In this document: piece after piece, positions 42,075-50,049 of the stretch
Position numbering within the stretch: the stretch's first letter is position 1
Layout: every line of letters starts with the position of its first letter
NCBI GenBank assembly: GCA_003612395.1
Contig: RAYQ01000005.1
Span: 1 to 64,000 of the forward strand
Direction of reading: 5' to 3'
Length of the DNA: 64,000 nt
Source of the DNA: Parablautia intestinalis
GTDB taxonomy: Bacteria > Bacillota > Clostridia > Lachnospirales > Lachnospiraceae
Position numbers and translations under genes: made by a program
The notes under the pieces: generated by a model
Told to the model about the DNA's origin: nothing
The model's database searches: none
What the model saw: the letters and a program-made list of their open reading frames with translations, nothing else

Positions 42075-42800
42075 TCAGGTATGAAGGCGCCAGTATTCCG
42101 CACATTTTTCAATAAAATCTTTCTGATACTTCGCCGTTATGGTAAACACTTTATGGTCTATTTCCACCTTATTTTTTTCCATATACTTAATGTACTTTAT
42201 ATTGACAATATGCCTCTTGCTTATTCTGACAAAGTTTCCGTCTATCCTTTCCAGTTCTTTCTCAAGCTCATCCATCCTGCCGTAGTAATAATCGGGCGCA
42301 TCGTCCAGGTTTCCTGCTATATGTATGGTTCTTGCCATGGAATAAAAATACTGTATTTTTCTGAGTTCAATATAATATTTCTTTCTGTCAAAGACAAAGC
42401 TAAAGGTTTCCCTTCCATTTATTCTTTTCATCGCCGCCTCAAGGGTATCTGCAATTTGTTTTTCCAGCCTCGGTATATCGGAAGCATCCTTGGAAATAAA
42501 CCGGAAAGGCTCTGCCTGGACCATATCAACATAGTAATCATCATAGGCCGAAACATAGACAGTCAGTGCCCTGGGATTCACTGCCTTTATAGCCTTTGCC
42601 AGGGACATTCCATTTTCTCTTCCAACCACAATATCCATATAAATAAGGTCAAACTTATTATTCCAGCAGTGAGCCAGCAAGTCCTGTCCACCCGCACATC
42701 CTGTCACCACAGCGTCATAGGACCCCGCATATTTTTCCAAAAGTAATATCATCAGCTTAAGAAATTCCCTGTTGTCATCGCAAACTAAAATACGATACAT
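42075..42800 (-). CDS. LytTR response regulator, copy 2
   Basis: 241 residues from the ATG at 42800 (CATGGAGGATTAAG). Receiver domain with LVCDDNREF, phospho-acceptor Asp in DLIYMDIVVG and Lys in FISKDA. LytTR domain with FVRISKRHIVNIKYIKYM. The identical stretch AYDDYYVDMVQAEPFRFI in both copies shows close paralogy. It is the upstream member of the tandem pair, separated by 47 bp. The AgrA/ComE-type family often controls peptide-responsive systems, but no partner is encoded here. Confidence 0.92.
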   Translation of the reverse strand: MYRILVCDDNREFLKLMILLLEKYAGSYDAVVTGCAGGQDLLAHCWNNKFDLIYMDIVVGRENGMSLAKAIKAVNPRALTVYVSAYDDYYVDMVQAEPFRFISKDASDIPRLEKQIADTLEAAMKRINGRETFSFVFDRKKYYIELRKIQYFYSMARTIHIAGNLDDAPDYYYGRMDELEKELERIDGNFVRISKRHIVNIKYIKYMEKNKVEIDHKVFTITAKYQKDFIEKCAEYWRLHT

Positions 42801-42986
42801 CTTAATCCTCCATGTTCCAATAGTCTGTCCACAATTTATTATACCGTGATGATATTGTTCCATATTAGGTATATTAAGTAATATTTCCTCTCTTTTCGGA
42901 GGATGGCTGAGCTGTTATCAATCTGAAAGTTCAGCCCGTGCCATTCATAAAAACACACAAAATATATTATTTTGCTTTGCATTGTG

Positions 42987-43015
42987 TTGACAAATTACGA
43001 ATTATGTGTTACTTT
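42987..43015 (+). promoter_or_regulatory. Promoter of the toxin-antitoxin pair
   Basis: TTGACA (42987-42992), 17-bp spacer, TACTTT (43010-43015), 24 bp before the antitoxin start. The -35 is perfect and the -10 weak. Confidence 0.6.
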
Positions 43016-43038
43016 CTCTCTATAGAAAGGAGTATTAT

Positions 43039-43296
43039 ATGGCAAATTTAAATATTCGTGTAGATGACAATTTAAAGCAGCAGGCAGAACTGATTTTTTC
43101 CGATCTGGGCATCAGTCTTTCAGCCGCAACCACCATGTTTTTAAAGCAGGTGGTACGTTACAATGGCATTCCCTTCGAGCTCCGCGCTGATCCTTTTTAT
43201 TCTGCGGAAAATCAGGCTCGTCTATCCATTGCCAAAGAACGCATGGAACAAACCGGCGGCACTGTTCACGAATTGATTGAGGTGGATCATGATTAA
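43039..43296 (+). CDS. RelB/DinJ-family antitoxin
   Basis: 85 residues from the ATG at 43039 (GAAAGGAG site). The N-terminal ribbon-helix-helix MANLNIRVDDNLKQQAELIF continues with SDLGISLSAATTMFLKQVV, as in RelB/DinJ antitoxins; the C-terminal part (50-85) would wrap the toxin. It overlaps the toxin gene by 8 bp. It probably represses its own promoter. Within the mobile element it would stabilise inheritance, since loss of the element would leave the toxin unopposed. Confidence 0.9.
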   Translation: MANLNIRVDDNLKQQAELIFSDLGISLSAATTMFLKQVVRYNGIPFELRADPFYSAENQARLSIAKERMEQTGGTVHELIEVDHD

Positions 43297-43552
43297 AGCA
43301 TGGGACGATTTTGCCTGGGAAGACTATCTTTACTGGCAAAAGCAGGACAAAAAAACATTAAAGCGTATTAACATGTTGTTGCAGGACATCGATCGCAATG
43401 GATATTCCGGGATCGGAAAGCCTGAACCCCTAAAGGGCAATCTGCAGGGATACTGGAGCCGCCGGATAGATGATGTTAACCGCCTTGTATACCGTATTAT
43501 AGATAACCGGATTGAAATCCTGCAATGCCGTTCCCACTACAGTATCAGATAG
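43289..43552 (+). CDS. YoeB/Txe-family toxin (mRNA interferase)
   Basis: 87 residues from the ATG at 43289 (GAGGTGGATC). The family pattern is clear: WDDFAWEDYLYWQKQDKKTL, KPEPLKGNLQGYWSRRIDDV, NRLVYRI and the C-terminal SHY holding the catalytic His and Tyr. YoeB proteins usually have His at the start of the HRLVY segment; here it is Asn, a possible variation of activity. It cleaves mRNA on translating ribosomes in characterised relatives. Partner antitoxin overlaps upstream. Confidence 0.92.
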   Translation: MIKAWDDFAWEDYLYWQKQDKKTLKRINMLLQDIDRNGYSGIGKPEPLKGNLQGYWSRRIDDVNRLVYRIIDNRIEILQCRSHYSIR

Positions 43553-43971
43553 ACATCCATGTGGCTGCAGACCATATAATCCGAACTGCTGACTTTTATC
43601 ATAACGCTTTAGCCTTTGGCAAAATGGCCGACTTTTTCATTCCATCTATATAGCGCTATGGGTATATAATACTTGAAGTAATTCCATCAAATCAATAGTG
43701 CCGAAAATGGTACTTCCTCCTAAAAGCCCTTATTTTTCCGGTTTTTTTATTCATACTGACGATCTTCATGTAAAAAAAATACTGTTTGATGTAAAACATT
43801 CTATTTTCAGTCATAAAAATTTCGTTACTAATTTTAAGGCTGCAGACAACAGATAGCGCGCTTCATAAGTCAGCTTATTGTGATGCAAAGCAGGGCCGAT
43901 AAATTGTGGTCTTATCTCACAATTTATCAGCCCCGTCCGTAAAATAACCCTGTATAATATTAAAGTCGGTC
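43553..43971. other. Intergenic region between toxin and acetyltransferase
   Basis: 419 bp with no convincing gene. It holds a degenerate plus-oriented 34-bp repeat (43851-43880, ending CAGCTTATTG) and, next to the acetyltransferase, a strong hairpin at 43893-43934 (perfect 11-bp arms GATAAATTGTG and CACAATTTATC, extended by GGGC/GCCC) that lies 37 bp beyond the acetyltransferase stop and probably ends that transcript. Confidence 0.6.
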
Positions 43972-44619
43972 TTAACCTTCATCTTCGATCAATGTATTAT
44001 CCGCCAGTATTTCCGGCTTATATTTCATACTGTCCGCTTCGGTAATTTCTCTGATTACCCTGCATGGGACACCTGCGGCAAAGCTGCCAGAAGGAATATC
44101 CTTTGTCACCACACTGCCTGCGCCAATCACACAGTTATCCCCAATCGTTACGCCAGGACAGACCGTCACACCAGCGCCGAACCAGCAGTCGTTTCCGATA
44201 TGCACGCTCTTCGCATAGCAAAGGCGTTTTACCTCCCCCTGTGCTGTAAGTATTTCCCGCCGTTCCTTTGCACACATGGGATGAATTGGCGTTACAATTG
44301 TAACGTTGGGTCCAAAATTGCAATTATCTCCAATCGTAACCTCCGCATCATCCTGAATAGTCAGATTAAAATTTCCAAAAAAGTTTTTTCCAATTTTTGT
44401 ATGTTTTCCATAATGGAAAGCAACAGGTCCCTGTATAAAACTGCCCTCGCCAAATTCGTCAACCATTTCACAGAGAATTGCCGCGCGTTTTTCGGTTTCA
44501 TCCTCATAGGTTTTGTTATAGTCCACATTAAGATTATGGGTCCTTTTCTTAATGGCTTTCAATTCGGGATCGCCGGGACAAAATAAAATACCTGCTTTGA
44601 TTTTTTCTTCTTCTCTCAT
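43972..44619 (-). CDS. Sugar O-acetyltransferase (maltose/galactoside type), element-borne
   Basis: 215 residues. The N-terminal helical part contains GDPELKAIKKRTHNLNVDYN (15-34). The left-handed beta-helix runs from about 75 to 190 (FGNFNLTIQDDAEVTIGDNC, GPNVTIVTPIHPM with the catalytic His, CWFGAGVTVCPGV, VIGAGSVVTKDIPSGSFAAG). Acetylates a sugar with acetyl-CoA. It is a distant paralogue of 24544-25146. It is the last gene of the sugar-modifying set of the element, 223 bp after the first TIM-barrel gene. The start is preceded by GGAG at 10 nt. Confidence 0.9.
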   Translation of the reverse strand: MREEEKIKAGILFCPGDPELKAIKKRTHNLNVDYNKTYEDETEKRAAILCEMVDEFGEGSFIQGPVAFHYGKHTKIGKNFFGNFNLTIQDDAEVTIGDNCNFGPNVTIVTPIHPMCAKERREILTAQGEVKRLCYAKSVHIGNDCWFGAGVTVCPGVTIGDNCVIGAGSVVTKDIPSGSFAAGVPCRVIREITEADSMKYKPEILADNTLIEDEG

Positions 44620-44647
44620 TACCGTGTATCTCCTGCTGCCTTAGTAA

Positions 44648-44762
44648 ACAACGGCCAGCACGCTCTGCGGGCTGCCCTTAATATTAAACAACGGATGCCA
44701 CGCTTAACCAGCCATCCTTATGTTAAATAAAACGCTGCCACACTTCGCGGACCAGCTTATAT
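44648..44762 (+). repeat. Three degenerate 34-bp repeats inside the element
   Basis: Tandem, plus-oriented, diverged copies at about 44648-44683, 44688-44724 and 44730-44762, each with an ACGGC or ACGCTGCC-type start, a CACGCT-like centre and a CTTA(T) end. Together they fill the spacer between the acetyltransferase and the isomerase-like gene. They are more diverged than copies outside the element. Confidence 0.6.
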
Positions 44763-44769
44763 GATAAAT

Positions 44770-44801
44770 GGAAGAATGCCTGTTTTTCAAGGCATTCTTC
44801 C
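44770..44801. repeat. Perfect hairpin shared with the sugar-uptake leader
   Basis: GGAAGAATGCCT and AGGCATTCTTCC, 12-bp arms and an 8-nt loop. The arms match the hairpin at 31495-31528 almost exactly, though the two loci are unrelated in function. It sits 40 bp beyond the stop of the gene at 44842. Confidence 0.7.
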
Positions 44802-44841
44802 TAATTAAGAAAGTATGAAAAAGGGATAAAAATTTTAACTC

Positions 44842-45621
44842 TTACATCAGTATCAGCTTCCGGATAAAGTCAATGGTGTAATCCACGCCCTTATCTCCCA
44901 GCTCGCCCTTCCAATTTGCAGAGTGCGGCTCAATGCTCAGGCCTTCCTGATAGCCTTTCGCATATAAGACAGCCAGAAATGCACCCCAGTTGGTCATATC
45001 CATTCCTGCAGGCGGATCGTCAAAACGTTCTCCGTCAATTGTAAGCGCTCCCTTGATATGAACATGGATAAAACGATCACCCCAGTCCCTTGCCTCCTGC
45101 ATATAATCGCCACCGGCATAAATGCAGTGGGAAGTATCATATTTAATATATAAGTCTTTCAAATACCCGTGGATCACCTTAAATGCCATGGGATCGCAGA
45201 CAAAATTGTTCCATCTGCAGTTGTAGGTGGCAATCCTGACACCCTTTTGTTTCCCGTAGGCAATCAGCTTTTCAAAATAAGAAATTGCCAGAGAGCAGTT
45301 CTCATAATAGGAAAGTTCATCCACATAATTACATCCTGTAATGTAAATAGTACAGCCCAGCTTCTGTGCCGCATCAATAAGCCGGCATTCCAGGGACAAC
45401 TCATCCTCGCAAATACCTTCTTTGCAGATACGTCCACTTCCCCAGCGGCCGATTGCACGGACAGGCAGCTCATATTTATCACTGTATCCCTTTACCTCAT
45501 CTACATGAGCCAGAAATTCTTCTGCACGGTCATTCACATCCAGCTCCACAAAGGAAAGACCTTTTTCCTTTACGTTAATAAAATCTTCTTCCTTAATCCA
45601 GGAAATAATCCCAAGTGTCAT
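44842..45621 (-). CDS. Sugar phosphate isomerase/epimerase-like TIM barrel (1)
   Basis: 259 residues from the ATG at 45621 (CAGGGAGGCTTAAA). An AP endonuclease 2/xylose isomerase-like barrel. The C-terminal metal-site candidates are the Asp and His of IKYDTSHC (about 162), the His pair in FIHVHIKGAL and the Glu of LSIEPHSANW (about 232). An unusual Cys-rich segment (CKEGICEDELSLECRLID) lies at 65-85. In the series with two oxidoreductases it probably epimerises, isomerises or eliminates on a 3-keto sugar. It is the most divergent of the three barrels. Confidence 0.75.
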   Translation of the reverse strand: MTLGIISWIKEEDFINVKEKGLSFVELDVNDRAEEFLAHVDEVKGYSDKYELPVRAIGRWGSGRICKEGICEDELSLECRLIDAAQKLGCTIYITGCNYVDELSYYENCSLAISYFEKLIAYGKQKGVRIATYNCRWNNFVCDPMAFKVIHGYLKDLYIKYDTSHCIYAGGDYMQEARDWGDRFIHVHIKGALTIDGERFDDPPAGMDMTNWGAFLAVLYAKGYQEGLSIEPHSANWKGELGDKGVDYTIDFIRKLILM

Positions 45622-45692
45622 TTTAAGCCTCCCTGTTTCCAACAGTACGCAAATTTAAACTTCTGACAAAATTTTTGAATTAAAAAATGAAT

Positions 45693-46769
45693 TTATTCAA
45701 AATAAATTGTCTTGCCTGTCTTTGCAGATTCATAAATTGCCTCCAGAATCTGTGTCACAACCATAGCCTGCTCCGGAAGTACGGTAAGCGGCTTTCCGTC
45801 CACAATTGCCCCGTAAAATACCTTCTGCTCCTCGTCCTCAGGTCTTTCGGCATCTCCGTCATAGAATGCAACACCGGCAGCGTCCAGAGCCGGCTTCTCA
45901 ACGCACTGCCTGCCATACTGTATGCGGTTAATGCGCAGCCCGTCTTTCATATCAACCCCTGCCTTTGTTCCGCACAGGGTTGTTTTCGCCTCGTCAACTT
46001 CCAGGCTGTTAAGCGCCCAGGCTGCTTCCAAATGAATGGTTGCGCCGTTTTTCATCTTGATAAAGCCAAATGCGGAATCCTCTACCGTAAAGATCTCCGG
46101 ATCCCAGTCACCCCACGCATTTCCGGTATCCTTCTGGTCTGCCAGCTTGCGGAATACGGATCCGGTTACGGATGCCGGTTCATAATTATCCATCATCCAC
46201 AGTGTCAAATCAAGAGCATGGGTACCGATATCAATAAGAGGACCGCCGCCCTGTTTCTCTGCATCCAAAAATACGCCCCAGGTAGGAACTGCCCTTCTGC
46301 GGATTGCATGAGCCTTTGCATAATAAACCTCACCCAGATCGCCGTTCACACATGCTTTTTTCAGATATTGGGAATCGCCTCTGTAACGGTTCTGGTATCC
46401 TATGGTCAGAATCTTTCCGGTTTCCTTTGCTGTCTTAACCATCTCCTGCGCTTCTGCAAAGGTCTTTGCCATAGGCTTTTCACACAAAACATGCTTGCCC
46501 GCCTTCATAGCCGCAATGGCAACAGGCGCATGGGAACTATTTGGTGTAAGTACATACACCGCATCTAAATCTTCCTTAATCAATTCCTGATAATCCGTAT
46601 AAACACGGGCATCCGGCGTGCCATACTCTTCCTTTGCCTTTTGGGCGCGCTCCTCAATCAAATCGCAAAATGCCACAATGTTAAAATTGCCAACTCTTTT
46701 CATAGCAGGCAGGTGTTTATTGTTTGCAATGCCACCGCAGCCTACAACACCAACATTTAATACTTTCAT
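45693..46769 (-). CDS. Gfo/Idh/MocA oxidoreductase (1), DgpA-like
   Basis: 358 residues from the ATG at 46769 (AGAAGGAGGAAG). The Rossmann start is NVGVVGCGGIANNKHLPAM; the EKP motif (CEKPMAKT, about 95) and the GGGPLIDIGTHALDLTLWMM segment (about 185) hold the catalytic Lys, Asp and His. The RRRAVPTWGVF segment before it is found in C-glycoside 3-oxidases of the DgpA kind from gut Lachnospiraceae and related inositol-type dehydrogenases. It likely oxidises or reduces a sugar hydroxyl at C3 with NAD. The exact substrate is unknown. Confidence 0.85.
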   Translation of the reverse strand: MKVLNVGVVGCGGIANNKHLPAMKRVGNFNIVAFCDLIEERAQKAKEEYGTPDARVYTDYQELIKEDLDAVYVLTPNSSHAPVAIAAMKAGKHVLCEKPMAKTFAEAQEMVKTAKETGKILTIGYQNRYRGDSQYLKKACVNGDLGEVYYAKAHAIRRRAVPTWGVFLDAEKQGGGPLIDIGTHALDLTLWMMDNYEPASVTGSVFRKLADQKDTGNAWGDWDPEIFTVEDSAFGFIKMKNGATIHLEAAWALNSLEVDEAKTTLCGTKAGVDMKDGLRINRIQYGRQCVEKPALDAAGVAFYDGDAERPEDEEQKVFYGAIVDGKPLTVLPEQAMVVTQILEAIYESAKTGKTIYFE

Positions 46770-46872
46770 GATTTTCTTCCTCCTTCTTACGCCTTTTGGC
46801 GTTCTCTTTTCATCTTTGCCTTTCATACTTTATCAGCCTGTCAATTGAACACAGGTCCTTGCGCTTTTGTAA

Positions 46873-46956
46873 GAAGAATCGCCCTGCGATTCTTCGAGAA
46901 ATGACTTAGTTACACTTAGGCTGTGTCCTTTACAGCCTTAGCGTAACTTCATTTCT
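46873..46956. repeat. Double hairpin spanning the isomerase stop codon
   Basis: A perfect stem GAAGAATCGC / GCGATTCTTC with a 3-nt loop (46873-46895) adjoins a 60-bp imperfect palindrome (46897-46956; ends AGAAATGA and TCATTTCT, centre AGGCTGT/ACAGCCT). The palindrome includes the last codons and stop of the gene at 46930-47709. It resembles the hairpins at 31495 and 44770 in its GAAGAAT arms. Confidence 0.65.
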
Positions 46957-47709
46957 TTTTATGCATTTAAGGCTCTTTTCCATGTTCTCCATGGGAGTTC
47001 CGAATGTATGGGTATCCTGCTCAATAACCAGCCATTTTGCACCGCTCTCCACAGCCGCAGGCACAACCGCATCTGCACCAACCTCGCCGTCACCTACTGC
47101 CACCAGCACCACTTCTCCATCTTTGCGGATAAAGTCCTTTACATGTACAAGAGGGCAGCGCCCTTTGTATTTGTTAAGGTAGGTAACCGGATCCGCACCG
47201 CCGACCTTCACCCAGCAAAGGTCAAGCTCTGTCTTCAGATCGTCTGCGGAGATTGTCTCATAGAGCGCATCTAACTGATAACCTCCATCAGCTGTCTTTT
47301 CAAATTCAAAATTATGGTTGTGATAGACAAGCTCCATCCCTGCTTCACGGCACTTTTGGGATATCTTAACAATATTATCTAATGTTTCCTGATATCTGCT
47401 GCCGCCGTACCATCTTTCTTTGTCCAGATAAGGGATTGCCACATACTTACAGCCTATCTCCCTGTAAGTCTCCACTGTCTTATCCAGCTCCTGCTCAAAC
47501 TCGGCAATGGGTACATGAGCGCTTATTGCCTGTAAGCCAACCCGATCCAGGCAGTCCCGGATCTCTTTTGCAGACTTTCCATAAAGTCCTGCAAGCTCCA
47601 CGCCGTCATATCCCATATCTGCAAGCTGCTGCATAGTTTTTTCAAAATCTGCCGCCGCCTCATCACGCACAGAATACACCTGTGCCGCAACTGGTAAATT
47701 CATATTCAT
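46930..47709 (-). CDS. Sugar phosphate isomerase/epimerase-like TIM barrel (2)
   Basis: 259 residues from the ATG at 47709 (GGAAAGGATAGGG). Barrel motifs: AAQVYSVRDEAAADFEKTMQ, MGYDGVELAG with the Glu, ISAHVPI, GMELVYHNHNFEFEK (His and Glu metal ligands, about 145), TELDLCWVKVGG (Asp) and CPLVHVKDF (His). This pattern matches the IolE/IolI-like sugar isomerases and 3-keto-disaccharide or 3-dehydro-glycoside processing enzymes. It lies between the two oxidoreductases in the same direction. Confidence 0.87.
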   Translation of the reverse strand: MNMNLPVAAQVYSVRDEAAADFEKTMQQLADMGYDGVELAGLYGKSAKEIRDCLDRVGLQAISAHVPIAEFEQELDKTVETYREIGCKYVAIPYLDKERWYGGSRYQETLDNIVKISQKCREAGMELVYHNHNFEFEKTADGGYQLDALYETISADDLKTELDLCWVKVGGADPVTYLNKYKGRCPLVHVKDFIRKDGEVVLVAVGDGEVGADAVVPAAVESGAKWLVIEQDTHTFGTPMENMEKSLKCIKRNEVTLRL

Positions 47710-47868
47710 AACCCTATCCTTTCCGTAACCAGCGACATCTGGTATTCCGTACTTAAAGTTCCTGTGCAAATATTCCGTGCTTGTGCAATCGGGAAAACAG
47801 ACCGAAATATCTGCGCAAGGGTTTTCAGTACGGAGTACCAGGCCGCAGGTACAAATATCATATTCCTG

Positions 47869-48921
47869 TCATTCCTCAAAGTAAATAACCTGCCTCTTCT
47901 TTGCGGATTCAAAAATGGCTTCCATCACGCTCATAACCCGGGCCACTTCATTAAGCTTAATCAGGCTTTCCTCACGCCCTTCCAGTACGGCCATCACGTT
48001 TCGGTAAAAATCACGGATATCGCTCTTTTCCTCAGGGCGGGACTCTGTAAAAATACTGTCCTCCCGCCGCGGCGCCATCGTCTTTGTAAGACCGGCAGCC
48101 GTCCGCACCGGAACCACATCCTCTTCATCCGCACCGCAGGCCCGCACAATTTTAAGGTCCTCCCCCCAGTCCCCAATCATTGCCGTGCCGTCCGTTCCCA
48201 GTACATACCAGCGGGGAAGGCTGATAAAATTGCTTGTCCCCACCTCCACGATCATATGAATTCCGTTTGCAAATCCCAAATCTGCCGTAAACCCGTCATC
48301 CACCAGCTGATTGGTCACATTGGTCAGGGTTGCATACACTGTATTAAGAGCTACTCCGGGGAAAAGCATAAGCGCCTGATCTAAGAGATGAACCCCCCAG
48401 TCTAACACCATTCCTCCTCCGTGTTCCGGCTCCTGCCGCCAGTCTCCCGGTATTCCCCGGGAACCGTGCACTCTGGATTCCAGCCTGAATACCTCACCCA
48501 GAGTACCTTCCGCCATAAGCTTTTTTACCGTGAGAAAATCCTCATCCCAGCGGCGGTTTTGATGTACGGTCAAAAACCGCCCATACTTTTTGGATGCGTC
48601 AATCATCTCCTGCAGATCCGCCGTTTGCAATGTAACAGGCTTTTCACTAACCACGTTTTTCCCGGCCTTCATTGCCTCTATCGCAATACTTTTATGTACA
48701 TCATTAGGGGTTGCTATCAGCACCAGATCCACCTTTTCGTCAGCCAAAAGCTCCTCCTGGCTTTCATATACATGAATCTGCCGGGAACGGGCATATTCAC
48801 GCCGTTCCTCTCTGATATCCCAGATGCCGGCCACAGACATCTCATCCAGCTTTTCAATCAAATCATAATGCCAGCCCGCCATGCCGCCGAAGCCGACCAT
48901 TGCCAAAGTATGCTTTTTCAT
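47869..48921 (-). CDS. Gfo/Idh/MocA oxidoreductase (2)
   Basis: 350 residues. Rossmann start LAMVGFGGMAGWHYDLIEKL; SEKPVTLQ (about 95) gives the catalytic Lys, and GGGMVLDWGVHLLDQALMLF (about 175) the Asp/His pair. An NAD(P)-dependent sugar or polyol dehydrogenase by family. Its start codon overlaps the stop of the upstream TIM-barrel gene (ATGA), so the two are translationally coupled and probably act in consecutive steps. It differs clearly from the oxidoreductase at 45693. Confidence 0.88.
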   Translation of the reverse strand: MKKHTLAMVGFGGMAGWHYDLIEKLDEMSVAGIWDIREERREYARSRQIHVYESQEELLADEKVDLVLIATPNDVHKSIAIEAMKAGKNVVSEKPVTLQTADLQEMIDASKKYGRFLTVHQNRRWDEDFLTVKKLMAEGTLGEVFRLESRVHGSRGIPGDWRQEPEHGGGMVLDWGVHLLDQALMLFPGVALNTVYATLTNVTNQLVDDGFTADLGFANGIHMIVEVGTSNFISLPRWYVLGTDGTAMIGDWGEDLKIVRACGADEEDVVPVRTAAGLTKTMAPRREDSIFTESRPEEKSDIRDFYRNVMAVLEGREESLIKLNEVARVMSVMEAIFESAKKRQVIYFEE

Positions 48922-49889
48922 GCCCAGTACATGCTTCCTCTCTCTTCAAAAATTAATACATTTTTAAGACATTCAATTGCCTTAAGCAGTCCTTCTCTTC
49001 CGGACATCAGGCTATCCTCATGTTCGATGCTGATAGCATAATCGTATCCTGCCAGACGCAGCTCGGAGGCGATTGCTTTCCAGAATTCTTCCCCATTGCC
49101 ATATCCCACAGAACGGAAAATCCAGGAACGCTCAATCTCATTGCCGTAATGTGTTGTATCCAAAACGCCGTTAACTGCCGTATTGACAGCATCTATCTTT
49201 GTATCCTTTGCATGGAAATGGAACAGGGCTCCTGCCTTTCCAAGCTCTCTGATACACACACAAGGGTCCATTCCCTGCCAGATTAAGTGGCTGGGATCAA
49301 AGTTTGCACCGATTTCCGGTCCCACTGCCTCACGCAGACGCAGCAATGTTCTGGTATTATACACACAGAATCCCGGATGCAGCTCCAAAGCAATTTTGTG
49401 TATGCCGTGCTCTTTTGCAAAGGCTATCTTCTTTTTCCAGTAGGGAATCAAAACCTCATTCCACTGGTATTCCAAAACTTCGGAAAAATCATCGGGCCAC
49501 GGGCATGTTACCCAGTTAGGCATCTTATCTGCCGGGCTTCCTCCGGGACAGCCGGAAAAGGTATTTACCACAGGAACACCAAGTTTTTCCGCAAGTAAAA
49601 TTGCATTGGTCAGATCGTCATCAAATTTCTTTGCAATTTCCGGATTTGGATGCACCATATTTCCATGACTGCTCAGTGCGCTGATCTCCAGATTATGCTT
49701 ATGGATGGTATCCAAAAATTCTTTCTGCTTTTTCTCATCTGCTAAAAGCTCCGCCGCATCGCAGTGAGCCTTTCCCGGGAAGCCGCCGCATCCGATTTCC
49801 ACCATCTGCACACCGTTCGCCTCCAAAAAGCTGCACGCCTCATCTAATGCCATGTCACCAAGCACTACAGTAAAAGTTCCTAATTTCAT
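48918..49889 (-). CDS. Sugar phosphate isomerase/epimerase-like TIM barrel (3)
   Basis: 323 residues. The longest of the three barrels. Motifs: GTFTVVLGDMALDEACSFLE, GVQMVEIGCGGFPGKAHCD, ISALSSHGN, KIALELHPGFCVYN (Glu and His, about 168), GANFDPSHLIWQGMDP (Asp and His, about 200), FHFHAKDT and YAISIEHEDSLM (Glu, about 293). This metal-site set is that of the xylose isomerase-like family to which C-glycoside cleaving (DgpC-type) and 3-keto-sugar enzymes belong. It is the first gene of the cluster, read from the spacer that also follows the AraC gene. Confidence 0.87.
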   Translation of the reverse strand: MKLGTFTVVLGDMALDEACSFLEANGVQMVEIGCGGFPGKAHCDAAELLADEKKQKEFLDTIHKHNLEISALSSHGNMVHPNPEIAKKFDDDLTNAILLAEKLGVPVVNTFSGCPGGSPADKMPNWVTCPWPDDFSEVLEYQWNEVLIPYWKKKIAFAKEHGIHKIALELHPGFCVYNTRTLLRLREAVGPEIGANFDPSHLIWQGMDPCVCIRELGKAGALFHFHAKDTKIDAVNTAVNGVLDTTHYGNEIERSWIFRSVGYGNGEEFWKAIASELRLAGYDYAISIEHEDSLMSGREGLLKAIECLKNVLIFEERGSMYWA

Positions 49890-50049
49890 TTCTTTACCCT
49901 CCTGTTAATTGTAACTTATTGCCGACAACTCTGTTTTTACGCATACAAAAATGTATATTTCTGTATTGCGGAAATTGAATTTATTATACAAAAAGACAGC
50001 AGAAAAAAGATAGCTTTCTTCTGCTGTAAACTCATACGATCCTGCTATT

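Noticed and set aside
42027-42746. A 239-codon plus-strand frame opposite the second LytTR gene
   Set aside because: It is antisense to clear receiver and LytTR motifs, and has no binding site.
45687-46568. A 293-codon plus-strand frame opposite the first Gfo/Idh/MocA gene
   Set aside because: The minus strand has clear Rossmann and EKP motifs and a strong binding site; the plus-strand frame has no recognisable features.
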